Source of the DNA: Acidobacteriota bacterium
Lineage (GTDB): Bacteria > Acidobacteriota > UBA6911 > RPQK01
Assembly (NCBI GenBank): GCA_003819755.1
Contig: RPQK01000029.1
Span: forward strand, 1 to 21,957
Reading direction: 5' to 3'
Length of the DNA stretch: 21,957 nucleotides
Position 1 is the first letter of the stretch. Every line of letters begins with the position of its first letter. A model generated the notes under the pieces. That model was not told where the DNA came from, did no database searches, and saw nothing but the letters and a program-made list of their open reading frames with translations. This document shows positions 1 through 8,600 of this stretch, piece by piece. Position numbers and translations under genes: made by a program.

Positions 1-912
1 AAGCGTTCCAGGTCCAATGACGGGAACGAGCTCGGAGGGAAAAACCAGGAGTCCCAAGGTGAGGAACATCGCGATCTGGACCAGCCAGGCAAGCCCGTCG
101 TGAAAACGCATCAGGCTCCCCCGGTGAATGAACGGACGGTTCCCCGTCACAATCCCACAGATGTAGACCGCCAAAAACCCGTTTCCGCCAAGGGCGGAAG
201 TACCGCCGTAAGTGAGAAGGACAACGGACGTCGTTAAAACCGGGTACAAACCCTCATAGTCCAGACGGAGCCGGTTCAACACAATGGGCAGCAGTCGGCC
301 TGACAGATAGCCGAACAGACCCCCGACGGCCATTTGCTGCAAGAAGAAGGGTACCAGGGCCAGGCTGCTCCTGCTTGAATCTACCAGCAAGCCGGTGAAC
401 CCGATTGTCAGGAAGACCGCCATCGGGTCGTTGCTGCCCGATTCCAGTTCCAGCAGGGGCCTCAAGTGACCCTTCAGCCTGATCCCCCTGGAGCGCAGGA
501 CCGAAAAGACTGCGGCCGCATCCGTCGACGAGACCACTGACCCGAGCAAAAGCCCTTCGAGAGGCGTCAAGCCCAGCACGAGGTTTGCGAACAGGGCCAC
601 TGCGGAAGCCGTAATGGCGACGCCGACCGTGGACAGGGCCAAGCCGTGCAGAAGCACGGGCTTGATGCTTTCCAAGGAAGTATCCAGGCCTCCGGAGAAC
701 AGAATGAAAGCCAGGGCAACCGTGCCGACCGACTGAGCCAGGTGCGGGTTCCAGAACTCGATGTTCCCTGGCCCCTCCGACCCGGCCAGCGCGCCGATGA
801 CGATGAACAAGACTAGTGACGGAACACCCAGGCTGCTTGACACTTTGCTAGCGATGGTGGCCAGAATCAACAGCAACGAGAGATAGATGAGGATCTGTTC
901 CAGTGACACCAT
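1..912 (-). CDS. nhaP2: K+/H+ antiporter, NhaP2/CvrA type (CPA1 family), 3' end cut by window edge
   Basis: Inner-membrane cation/proton antiporter, expected to exchange K+ (or Na+) for H+ in pH and ion homeostasis. I translated the minus strand from the ATG at 912-910, which gives 304 residues without a stop up to base 1. The protein is almost all hydrophobic helices. Visible family motifs are the start LASKVSSSLGV-like segment (about 18-30), STDAAAVFSVLRSRG (129-143), LELESGSNDPMAVFLT (154-169, with the CPA1 Asn161-Asp162 pair) and DGLAWLVQIAMFLTLGLLV (272-290). The last two match my memory of E. coli CvrA/NhaP2 very closely. That protein is about 578 aa, so roughly the first half is present; the C-terminal regulatory domain would lie outside. 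No clear Shine-Dalgarno precedes the ATG. It is transcribed away from the rest of the window and separated from it by a long palindrome, so it is probably unrelated to the downstream operon. Confidence 0.92.
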   Translation of the reverse strand, partial: MVSLEQILIYLSLLLILATIASKVSSSLGVPSLVLFIVIGALAGSEGPGNIEFWNPHLAQSVGTVALAFILFSGGLDTSLESIKPVLLHGLALSTVGVAITASAVALFANLVLGLTPLEGLLLGSVVSSTDAAAVFSVLRSRGIRLKGHLRPLLELESGSNDPMAVFLTIGFTGLLVDSSRSSLALVPFFLQQMAVGGLFGYLSGRLLPIVLNRLRLDYEGLYPVLTTSVVLLTYGGTSALGGNGFLAVYICGIVTGNRPFIHRGSLMRFHDGLAWLVQIAMFLTLGLLVFPSELVPVIGPGTL

Positions 913-955
913 ATCAATAGTACTATTTTGTCCCGGCCTCGCCTGGATGGAAGGT

Positions 956-1223
956 GAGACTTAGGGCTGGCTACTTTCCTCACGCCGGAGGCGTGAGAGG
1001 AGAGTAGCCGGGGGTGGAGCCGTTTTTCAGGCGACACCCCCGGAAAACAGGCAGCAAAATCCCCCACTCCGGCAGGAGTGGGAGGAGGGACTCCTCGCAC
1101 CGCCTGCCGGGGTGCGTTCTTGCTTCTGGCGTTTTCCGGGGGTGTCGCCTGAAAAACGGCTCCACCCCCGGCTACTCTCCTCTCACGCCTCCGGCGTGAG
1201 GAAGTAGCCAGGCCCTTAGCCTC
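956..1223. repeat. Nested palindromic element with about 93-bp inverted arms
   Basis: The left arm (956-1048) and right arm (1131-1223) are reverse complements with only a few differences; the inner 80 bases (969-1048 against 1131-1209) differ by one extra T. The 82-base centre carries its own hairpins: CCCACTCC/GGAGTGGG (1063-1070 with 1075-1082) and GCACC/GGTGC (1097-1101 with 1111-1115). Each arm also holds a short hairpin CTCACGCC-GGA-GGCGTGAG (979-997 and its mirror near the right end). There is no transposase, and the short reading frames inside are mirror images of each other produced by the palindrome. It sits just upstream of the antiporter gene and could affect its expression or be a non-autonomous repeat. 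Confidence 0.9.
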
Positions 1224-1229
1224 ATCGGT

Positions 1230-1571
1230 TTGCCCAGGGCAGATTTGCCGCCCAGCGCTCAATTTGGGGCAACACGTGCTCTAGACAAGGCCCCGGTCGC
1301 GAACAAGCTCGCCGAATACCGGCTGGTGATGCTAGCATTAGCGGCTGCAAATGGGACGCCTCTATACATCAGCCGTCTGCCTCTGCCTCCTTTGGTGTTG
1401 AACAGTGAAACGCTGCAGGCGATCCTCCAAACCATTGTCTGGGAGCAGAACATGGAGTATATCGCCGGCTACTACACGCAACCACTCTCCAAGACCGGAA
1501 GGAGAAAGGTCAAAGTGGTTCTCAAAAACCGCTCCAGAGGACAAGTCAGGGGAGGGGAGAAAGAATTCTGA
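1230..1571 (+). pseudogene. Short ORF, possible C-terminal remnant of a VWFA-type acidobacterial protein
   Basis: A 113-aa open frame begins seven bases after the palindrome. Residues about 60-113 contain ETLQAILQTIVWEQNMEYIA, then GYY, then GRRKVKVVLKNRSRGQVRGG. The order hydrophobic helix, Y-x-x-GYY, G-x-x-R-x-V-x-V-x-LK, basic tail resembles the extreme C-terminus of the acidobacterial VWFA-related proteins (TIGR03436 type). If so, the entire von Willebrand A domain and signal peptide are missing, and the palindrome may sit at the break. No good ribosome binding site precedes the ATG. It could instead be a chance frame. The stop lies 6 bases from the stop of the convergent AraC-type gene. 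I regard it as a decayed remnant at best. Confidence 0.3.
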
Positions 1572-1577
1572 CGATGA

Positions 1578-1946
1578 CTAATTGTCAGCGGCTGAGTCAC
1601 AATCATCTTTGTCGACGTGGGCGGCTACACGCGTCAAAGATCGGAAGATGGCAGGGCAAATCCCGAAGCGTTTTTTGAAAGTTCGGCTGAAATGGGCAAT
1701 GTGCCTGAATCCGACTCCGTAGCTGATCTCCTTTACGGATAGCCGCGACCGCTCAAGAAGGTAGGCGGCGCGAGTCAACCTCCTTTCTGCCTGAAACTGC
1801 TTTATCGTAAGCCCGGTTTCTTTCTTGAACAGATGCTGAATCCTGCTACCGCTCAGGCGAACCGCTCTGGCAAGAGTCTCCACACCGACGGATCTATCCG
1901 ATCTGTCCAGTAGGACCTGCAGTATCGTCACTACTCGTCTATCCAT
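1578..1946 (-). CDS. Short AraC/XylS-type transcriptional regulator (DNA-binding domain only)
   Basis: This 122-aa protein consists almost wholly of the double helix-turn-helix DNA-binding domain of the AraC/XylS family. The first HTH is about residues 19-46 (VETLARAVRLSGSRIQHLFK). The second is about 68-97, with the signature VKEISYGVGFRHIAHFSRTF followed by KKRFGICPAIFR, close to the consensus F-x-x-x-x-F-x-R-x-F-K-x-x-x-G-x-x-P-x-x-F-R. The usual N-terminal sensor/dimerisation domain is absent, so it resembles SoxS/MarA-sized members. I chose ATG at 1946-1944; a GTG at 1955 would add three residues. It is divergent from the large operon starting at 2293, with a 346-base AT-rich intergenic region between them, so the obvious inference is that it controls that operon, itself, or both. 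The inducer, if any, is unknown. Confidence 0.85.
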   Translation of the reverse strand: MDRRVVTILQVLLDRSDRSVGVETLARAVRLSGSRIQHLFKKETGLTIKQFQAERRLTRAAYLLERSRLSVKEISYGVGFRHIAHFSRTFKKRFGICPAIFRSLTRVAAHVDKDDCDSAADN

Positions 1947-2088
1947 GCACACCACCAGAACCTGCTAAGCAACGACCGTCTGAACTGCCGGTGTCACGCC
2001 CTCAGACTTCTCCATCGTGCTTGCAGATAGGCAATTTCAAAACAGCAGAAAACATCAACAGTTAGGTCTAGAAGTACCCCGGTGATTC

Positions 2089-2134
2089 ATTTACTCTGAT
2101 TTTAACTTATCTTTTTTATTTACTCTAATGTTTA
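2089..2134. promoter_or_regulatory. AT-rich direct repeat between the AraC-type gene and the operon: candidate operator/promoter
   Basis: Two near-identical copies, ATTTACTCTGATTTTA (2089-2104) and ATTTACTCTAATGTTTA (2118-2134), lie 29 bases apart start to start in a conspicuously AT-rich patch of otherwise GC-rich DNA. AraC-family proteins usually bind direct repeats, and the divergent gene is AraC-type, so this is a sensible operator candidate. A weak sigma-70-like arrangement, TTAACT (2102-2107), an 18-base spacer and TAATGT (2126-2131), overlaps it and would fire toward the gene at 2293. The rest of 1956-2292 shows no gene. The regulatory role is inferred from position and repeat structure only. 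Confidence 0.45.
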
Positions 2135-2292
2135 CGCCATAGTCAACCAGGTAATCAGCTCGACCATTTGGGAAGAAGGGTTCTGGCGCGGGCACAGGCT
2201 TGCCAGGAGGAGTTGCCCGATTCCTCGCTGGCGCTGGACGGGCCGGGATTTAGACAACAACAACGGCGGGGGCAATCGAAGGAGTAAGACGG

Positions 2293-5200
2293 ATGGCCGC
2301 ACCGAGGTTCTCACTGTCGATTCTGGGTCTTGGCGTTCTCGGGCTTATCTTGTCTCCTCCAATCAACAATTCGGAGGCCCCGTCAGACAAGCCGACACAG
2401 GCGGCCGAGTCGGTCCCGGTCAACCTGACTCTGACGCCCCTCGCAGTCACTAAGACCGACCCGGCCGGCACGATCACTAAGAAAATCTCCGACCAGATCG
2501 GTTGCGGCGACTACAAATCTGGAACGCCGTGCTTAGGAGGGCAGAAGCTGCGGTTCCTGGTCGCAACTGTCCCGGACCCGACCGCGCCCCGCCTCGCATC
2601 GCTGCTTGACGGGTTTCTTGACAGCATTGTGCGTGCCGCGAACGAGGAACGCTACGCCATCGAGGGGCATTGGTTACCGTGGCGACCCACCCAGGAAATG
2701 TCGGACGGAAAGTTCCTCGTCTCGTGGCTGAGTGGGGAGAGGGAACGAAAGGAACGTGAACAGGGGACGCTACCGGGGTTGATCTTCTTTCGTCAGGTAC
2801 TCGCGCAGGACACTAGACTGGTCGTCTTTCTGATCCCGGAGTCCCCTGTTGTAGGCCTTAACAAGACCGCCTTTCGTACCAGCTTGGAGTGCATTCGGCG
2901 TTTCCAGGGAGGCAGCTTGCAGCACGCCTGGATTCTGGGACCCGCCTTTTCGGGTTCAGTCACCTCGTTAAAGGACCTCCTAAAGGAGGATCAACCAGAC
3001 GGACACCATTTCTGCCTCGTGACCGGAACAGCGACCGACGCGACCAACGAGAGTCAGATCGAAGAGCTGAACAGGTCTTCGGTGAAAAGCGTGGAATACC
3101 ACTCGGTAGTTGAGAATGATTCCGTCGCTTTTGAGGCTTTCGTAAATTACGTAAAAAGTCACCGGGAGGAGGAGAAGGACATCGCCGTCGTAGCCGAAGC
3201 GGGTACGGCCTTCGGGGCCAGCTTCGCCTCCGAGGCGCAGCCTGCCATTCGACTCTCGTTTCCATCACAGATAGCGAGGCTGCGAAATGCGTATCAACAG
3301 GATCCCGAACTGTCACATTTCAGTACCACGCAGGTTCCGCGCTCCACTCTCGAACTTAACTTGAAGGACAAGGGGGATGGTGGGGACGCAATTCCGACTT
3401 ATTCTCCTGAACACACCTCCGTCTCCCAGGAAATCACGTTGCGGAACGTCGCCACGTCAATACGGAGGCGTCATATTCTCTATGCCGCCATCGGTGCCAC
3501 CGATGTTCTCGATTCGCTCTTCGTGTCCAGCTTTCTGCGTGTCCACGCGGGGGATGTCCGGCAAGTCAGTTTTTCGAACGATATTCTTTATCAGCACTCC
3601 TCGCCAGGGAAATCCTTCTACGGCAACCTTGTAGTAACGAACTATCCCTTCTTACGGTCGCACAGGCACCTGCAGGGCAAAGAAACGACCCTCCATTTTT
3701 CGAGCGCCGCGACACAGGGAGTTTTCAATGCCTGTCGCCTAGCCTTGGGCTTCCAGCAAAAGCAGGCTTGCTTTCGGGACAACCCGGCCGCGTCGAGGGC
3801 ATCCCTCCTTCACCTGGTTTCCAAAGGTAACAGGTCGGCAAGCCAGGACGGGCCGCCAATCTGGCTGATGGTTGTCGGTCGGGACCGACTGTGGCCGGTA
3901 CAGGTACTCAAGCGTGGAGACAAAGCCCCCTCCTCACTCGCATGGTTTTCCGAGTCACGAATCGCGGCCGAGCGATCGGATACCGCATCGTCATCCTCCG
4001 TTACAGCCATCGACTTCAATTTCATCCAAGAAAGCGTAACACCGGATCAGGAGGCGGCGCAGACCCTGGCGGGTCATGAAACAGATTCTCCCTCGCGGCT
4101 CTGGGATGTCATCCTCGTTTGGTTCTCCCTCTGGAGCGCCTGGTACGTCGCCGCCCCTTTCCTGAAAAGAGACGCCGTGGGATTCCGGGGAGGACTCCAG
4201 GAGGCAAGAGGCTGCTTCAAATCGGCCCTTCCCTATCGCTTTCTGGCATTGGCCTGCCGCCTCGCCATCATGGCGCCCTTGCTCTTTATTCAAGTGGCAT
4301 ACGGCTTAGAAGCCGACCAGGGGTTTCGGAGCATTCTGGCGGTTCTCGGTTTGCTGTCGACAGTACTTCTGGTATGGGGGCTTTTCGAAGTGCTTATTGC
4401 CATGCTCACCGAAAGGCGGCCGCCCGCTTCATTCCTGCGGGATGCGGGCACAGGGCTCCTCGTCATTGCCGCGGTCATAGCACTCTGCTTCTGGTGGGTA
4501 GCCAGCCTGTTTTTCAACGATGAGGATCACTACGGACGGTTCCTGGTCCTCCGCTCGGTGATACCAGCCAGTGGTGTTTCACCTGTCTTTCCGGTGATTG
4601 CTCTTCTCTTCGGAATTGCTTCCTGGGCTGATATGCAGGTACGTCGGCACAATCTGGTCAAGTACTGGGATCCGGGGGTCGTGGACCTTGAGGGGAGTGG
4701 CATGGCCTCGCTGCGGAGTCTGACCGAGTTCATGACCGGACTGAGGGAAGCCCAGCGAAGAGCGATCAATATAAAAAGGGACTGGCCGGCTCTACTTGGT
4801 GTCGTCCTGTTTCTGGTTGCCGTAAAGATAAATACGCTCGAGCCCCCGGGGATCAAGTGGGTACTGGCGTCGGAGTTCAGTCTCCTCATCACTCTCCTCC
4901 TGCTGACCGGCTTCCGCTTGCTTGATCTCTGGCTCACATTGCGGCCGATTCTAGCCCGGCTGGCCGGATGTCGCTTGGGTAAGGTATTTGAACGTCTGGC
5001 TTGTGACTTCAACTCCCAGACCATCTGGTCGGGGGGCGCCACCTTGAACCGGACTCTACTGCAATCTCTCGAGCGGCTTGACTGCATTTCGCCCGAGTGC
5101 CCCGCCCGGCTCCTCCGCCCCATCGAACACAACCTCCCGGCGGTGATGGCGACGAAGCGATATGAAACGGTCGGCCCGCAACTGAAGGAGATCAATCACG

Positions 5201-5667
5201 CGATGAACGAGATTGCTTCGGCTATCGCGCCCAGGCTGAACACCGGAAAAGCGATCAGCCTCAAAGAGGCGCAAGAGGAGTTCATTGGCGCCCGGCTGGT
5301 CGCTTTTATCCGTTATCAGATTCTTCATCTGAAGGAGTTAGTCGGGTTCCTCGGCCTGGGCTTCGTTTGTCTCCTGGTCGCAATTAATGTTTACCCGCTT
5401 CATCCGCACCGAACGCTCGTCCTGTGGTCAACGATTCTCTTCGTTATTCTCAGCGCCATGGCCCTGCTGGTGCTGGCCAATCTCGACCGAGATCCGCTGC
5501 TCAGCCGTTTGCGCAGGACACACCCGGGCAAACTGGACAGCAACTTCTTCATTCAATTGGCCTACTACGGCACGATACCTCTGCTCGCCCTGCTTGCCTC
5601 GCAGTTCCCGACTGCCGGCCACTACCTGTTCTCATGGATCGGGCCGTTATTTCAGAGTTTAAGGTGA
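2293..5667 (+). CDS. Gene A: large membrane protein with exported periplasmic-binding-like domain and about ten TM segments
   Basis: This 1124-aa protein has no named family that I recognise. The start ATG at 2293 has AAGGAG at 2279-2284. Residues 1-25 look like a signal peptide or first anchor, then come about 580 soluble residues, presumably periplasmic. Blocks such as KLRFLVATVPDP (85-96), ILGPAFSGSVTSLKDLL (214-230), DIAVVAEAGTAFG (296-308) and HILYAAIGATDVLDS (394-408) have the strand-loop-helix rhythm of type I periplasmic-binding (LivJ-like) folds, and GP-x-FSGS-x-x-SL is striking. About ten hydrophobic helices follow (near 604-624, 650-670, 680-705, 718-741, 750-777, 831-848, 858-882, 1016-1035, 1041-1063, 1086-1117), with a helical soluble segment of about 130 aa between the seventh and eighth. 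It heads the operon, 31 bases before the patatin gene. Inferred role: envelope sensor or membrane core of the A-E module. Ligand unknown. Confidence 0.85.
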   Translation: MAAPRFSLSILGLGVLGLILSPPINNSEAPSDKPTQAAESVPVNLTLTPLAVTKTDPAGTITKKISDQIGCGDYKSGTPCLGGQKLRFLVATVPDPTAPRLASLLDGFLDSIVRAANEERYAIEGHWLPWRPTQEMSDGKFLVSWLSGERERKEREQGTLPGLIFFRQVLAQDTRLVVFLIPESPVVGLNKTAFRTSLECIRRFQGGSLQHAWILGPAFSGSVTSLKDLLKEDQPDGHHFCLVTGTATDATNESQIEELNRSSVKSVEYHSVVENDSVAFEAFVNYVKSHREEEKDIAVVAEAGTAFGASFASEAQPAIRLSFPSQIARLRNAYQQDPELSHFSTTQVPRSTLELNLKDKGDGGDAIPTYSPEHTSVSQEITLRNVATSIRRRHILYAAIGATDVLDSLFVSSFLRVHAGDVRQVSFSNDILYQHSSPGKSFYGNLVVTNYPFLRSHRHLQGKETTLHFSSAATQGVFNACRLALGFQQKQACFRDNPAASRASLLHLVSKGNRSASQDGPPIWLMVVGRDRLWPVQVLKRGDKAPSSLAWFSESRIAAERSDTASSSSVTAIDFNFIQESVTPDQEAAQTLAGHETDSPSRLWDVILVWFSLWSAWYVAAPFLKRDAVGFRGGLQEARGCFKSALPYRFLALACRLAIMAPLLFIQVAYGLEADQGFRSILAVLGLLSTVLLVWGLFEVLIAMLTERRPPASFLRDAGTGLLVIAAVIALCFWWVASLFFNDEDHYGRFLVLRSVIPASGVSPVFPVIALLFGIASWADMQVRRHNLVKYWDPGVVDLEGSGMASLRSLTEFMTGLREAQRRAINIKRDWPALLGVVLFLVAVKINTLEPPGIKWVLASEFSLLITLLLLTGFRLLDLWLTLRPILARLAGCRLGKVFERLACDFNSQTIWSGGATLNRTLLQSLERLDCISPECPARLLRPIEHNLPAVMATKRYETVGPQLKEINHAMNEIASAIAPRLNTGKAISLKEAQEEFIGARLVAFIRYQILHLKELVGFLGLGFVCLLVAINVYPLHPHRTLVLWSTILFVILSAMALLVLANLDRDPLLSRLRRTHPGKLDSNFFIQLAYYGTIPLLALLASQFPTAGHYLFSWIGPLFQSLR

Positions 5668-5684
5668 GCCGTTGCCTGACTACC

Positions 5685-5690
5685 TTGGAG
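5685..5690 (+). promoter_or_regulatory. Ribosome binding site fixing the start of the patatin-like gene
   Basis: TTGGAG lies eight bases before the ATG at 5699. The frame is open further up to a TTG at 5672, but that codon lacks a comparable site and the conserved patatin start (EVRVCLVMYGG) begins only eight residues into the shorter form, so the ATG is preferred. Confidence 0.7.
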
Positions 5691-5698
5691 TACACGCT

Positions 5699-8600
5699 AT
5701 GAACGAAACACGATCCAAAGAGGTCCGCGTTTGTCTCGTCATGTACGGAGGACTCTCTCTGGCCGTCTACATGAACGGAGTGGCGAGAGAGTTTTTTGAC
5801 CTGGTCCGAGGACGCGGAGTCTGGGGCGTTTTGAAGGAACTGGCGGACGTCGATGTCACGGTCGATGTCCTTTCTGGGGCGTCTGCCGGGGGAATCAATG
5901 CGCTGTTTCTCTCGTACGCACTCTGCGAGGACGGCGAGTTCCGTCCGCTCGCCGACCTTTGGCGGGAAGAAGGGGCGCTGGCACGGTTGCTCCACGAGCC
6001 CGGAACCAAAGATGCTCAGTCGCTTCTTAAAAGCGAACACATGCGCAAAAGCCTGGTTAGCGCCTTCAACCAGATGAAGACGATGTCTCCGGATGCCGCT
6101 GATGTATGTCCAACCTGCACGCGCGAGCTCGACTGCCTCCTGTCTGTTACAGATTTCTTCGGCGGCACCGAGCAAGTGGGTGATTTCCGGGAAGCTCCAG
6201 TTCTCCTGAAATCCTATAAGGCAGCGCTGCACCTCAAGCATCGGCAGGGACGCAAGCATCCGTTCAGAACCCTCCAGGCCGACGTGCTTGCCAAGATGGC
6301 CTGTGCGACATCCGCCTTTCCGATCGCTTTTGAACCGGTCGAGATCTCCGGCGAAACTTTGCGGGGTCGTCTGATTTCGAACTGTAACTATGTGTGGGAC
6401 GAGAGAGACCGGGTCTTCATCGACGGGGGAGTCCTCGATAATGCACCATTTGGGCTGGCGCTCCCGTTAATTTACGAGCGGCATGCCGATCGGCCGGTTG
6501 ACCGGCTGCTCTTCTTCGTGGAACCGGATCCCGTCCGGCCGGGCGCTACTCCCGAACCAGCCGGCAAACCCAGTTTTCTTCGGGTTGGGCTGGCCTCCCT
6601 GGCCTCGATTCCCGGCCACGAAACCATTGCCGAAGACATTCATGCACTCAATGAGCACAACCGGAAAATTGACCTGCTGAACGTGGTTTACGGGAACAGC
6701 TTTCTGGGCGGCGCGAAGGGGGGGGCCAGCTGCGAGCCCGATCCCCAACAAGAAGAAATATACCTGCGCGCACGAGTCTACCGGGTGATCGAGGCTTTGG
6801 GACGCGAACTTCCACACGCGCCGTTAGAGCGGATTCGCAAGTCCATCATCGCGAGAGCGGAAAATGAGCCGAGAGCATTCGAAGCCGGTGCTGGCAGCGA
6901 GGGCTCTCAGAAACAGACCGGTTTCCCCTGCCTCTTTGAACACATTTACCGCTCCATCGACAGGGTAACTCTTGAAGTCCGCTTTGACGACTCCACTCGT
7001 TACCGGCTCGATTACCTCGACATCGGCTATGTCCTCCGGGCTTACTACTATTGGGTTTACCGACTACACGAGAGGCTGGAATCCCGGGTCGACGAAGAAA
7101 GAACCAAGTGCGGGGTCTCGTCGAGCAGCACGCCCAATGAAGAGGCGGAAGCCAACAATCTACTCGGTCAAGACGATATTCTTGAGCTTCGGAGGAAGAT
7201 CAGCCATCTCTCGAGGCGGATTGATATGCTGCTCTTCCTCGAAGCGGCTGTCTTCCGTACGCTTGGTGCTCTGTTGGCGCCCGACGAATTCGGGAGGCAG
7301 GAGGCTGATGCTGACCCGGTAGTGAACGGAATTTGTGCCCTGCACCCGAAGCTCCGGTCCCCGGAGGAATTCAACCTATCTGAGCTGCTTCTGGTCTGGT
7401 CCCAATGCCTCATGGTGAGCGATCGCGTGCTTGAAACCGTGACTCGATCGTGGAAATCCGCGCGACCTCTGAGCCAAACAACCGCGCGGAACAATGGTCG
7501 AGAAGGCAACGAGGACGGCTCCTCTCCAGGGTGGTTCAAGAAAACCTATCTTCAAATGTGGGGAAAGGCACAGGACGAGAGCCTGAGCAACGACGTGCTC
7601 CCTACCTTTGTTGAGACTCTTAACGAAACGATTGGCCGCCTTCCGGGCAATCTGTCCGCGATCGATGCGTTCCACTGCGTCGACAGGTGGCGTTATCCGA
7701 TGTGTCTAATGAGCGGGTTGGGCGAGATGGACCGGATCGAGTACTACAGGATTTCGCCGCTGGATGCGGCGAAAGTGCAAGGAAATTCTAAGCGGCTGGA
7801 CCGTTGGATTAATCAGCCGGAAAAGAAAGTGACCGGAACCGGTCTGGCCCATTTTGCGGCCTTCCTGAAGAAACCATGGCGATCGAACGACATCATGTGG
7901 GGACGCCTGGATGCGGCCAGCATCATCTGGGAAGTGCTTTTCCAGAATAAGTCGAACCCCAGCCGCGCGAGGGCCGCCGCACTAATCAACTCACCGGTCT
8001 TCAAGGCGCTCGACGCGCGGTGCCGCAAACTGGTTCGACGGTTCGCGAACACGACGCAGACTCCCGATGATTTCAAGAAAGCGATCCTGGAGCATCACCA
8101 GGAAACAATTCTTGAACAGGAACTGCCCAACGTCGTGCGAGATGCGCTCGAAGAGGAGTTCGATTCCGGAAAACAGAAAGCGCCAAAGGGTGCCGGGAGC
8201 CTGGAAGCGGCGAACCTGGGCGCTCTTTTGGTCTGCCGTGATCCTTTCCTGAGAGCGCTGGCCCGCTTTGCTGCCGCCCCGGGACGCGTCGACTACAAGA
8301 AATTCTTCTGCTCCGATTGCTGGAGCTTTGGACGAAGCACTCTGGAGTCGATTGGCCGCTTGCGAGGTGCCGTTCTGGGGGTGCATGCCGCTCGGGTCCT
8401 GACCAACATGAGCAACCAACTGCTGCACCAGGAAAAGAGTCTGCACAAGGTGTTCAAAAAGGGCGTGAATAAAGCTTCTTTGGGAATGACGACTATTCAT
8501 CTGGTGCTGAAGTCCCTGGAGTCCGGTAGCTTCCCGATCCTGTGGCTGATCCTTTTCACCCTGTCGGTCGCCCTGCCGCTGATTTACGCCCTCGCGCCGA

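Noticed and set aside
980..1199. Two open frames on opposite strands giving nearly the same peptide
   Set aside because: They are the mirror images expected from the inverted repeat at 956-1223 and have no binding site or family resemblance.
4530..5195. 221-aa minus-strand open frame opposite gene A
   Set aside because: Arg/Ser-rich, low-complexity composition with no family features; gene A on the other strand has coherent membrane helices across the same bases.
5549..6259. 236-aa minus-strand open frame across the A/B junction
   Set aside because: It overlaps the patatin catalytic elbow on the other strand and shows no recognisable domain.
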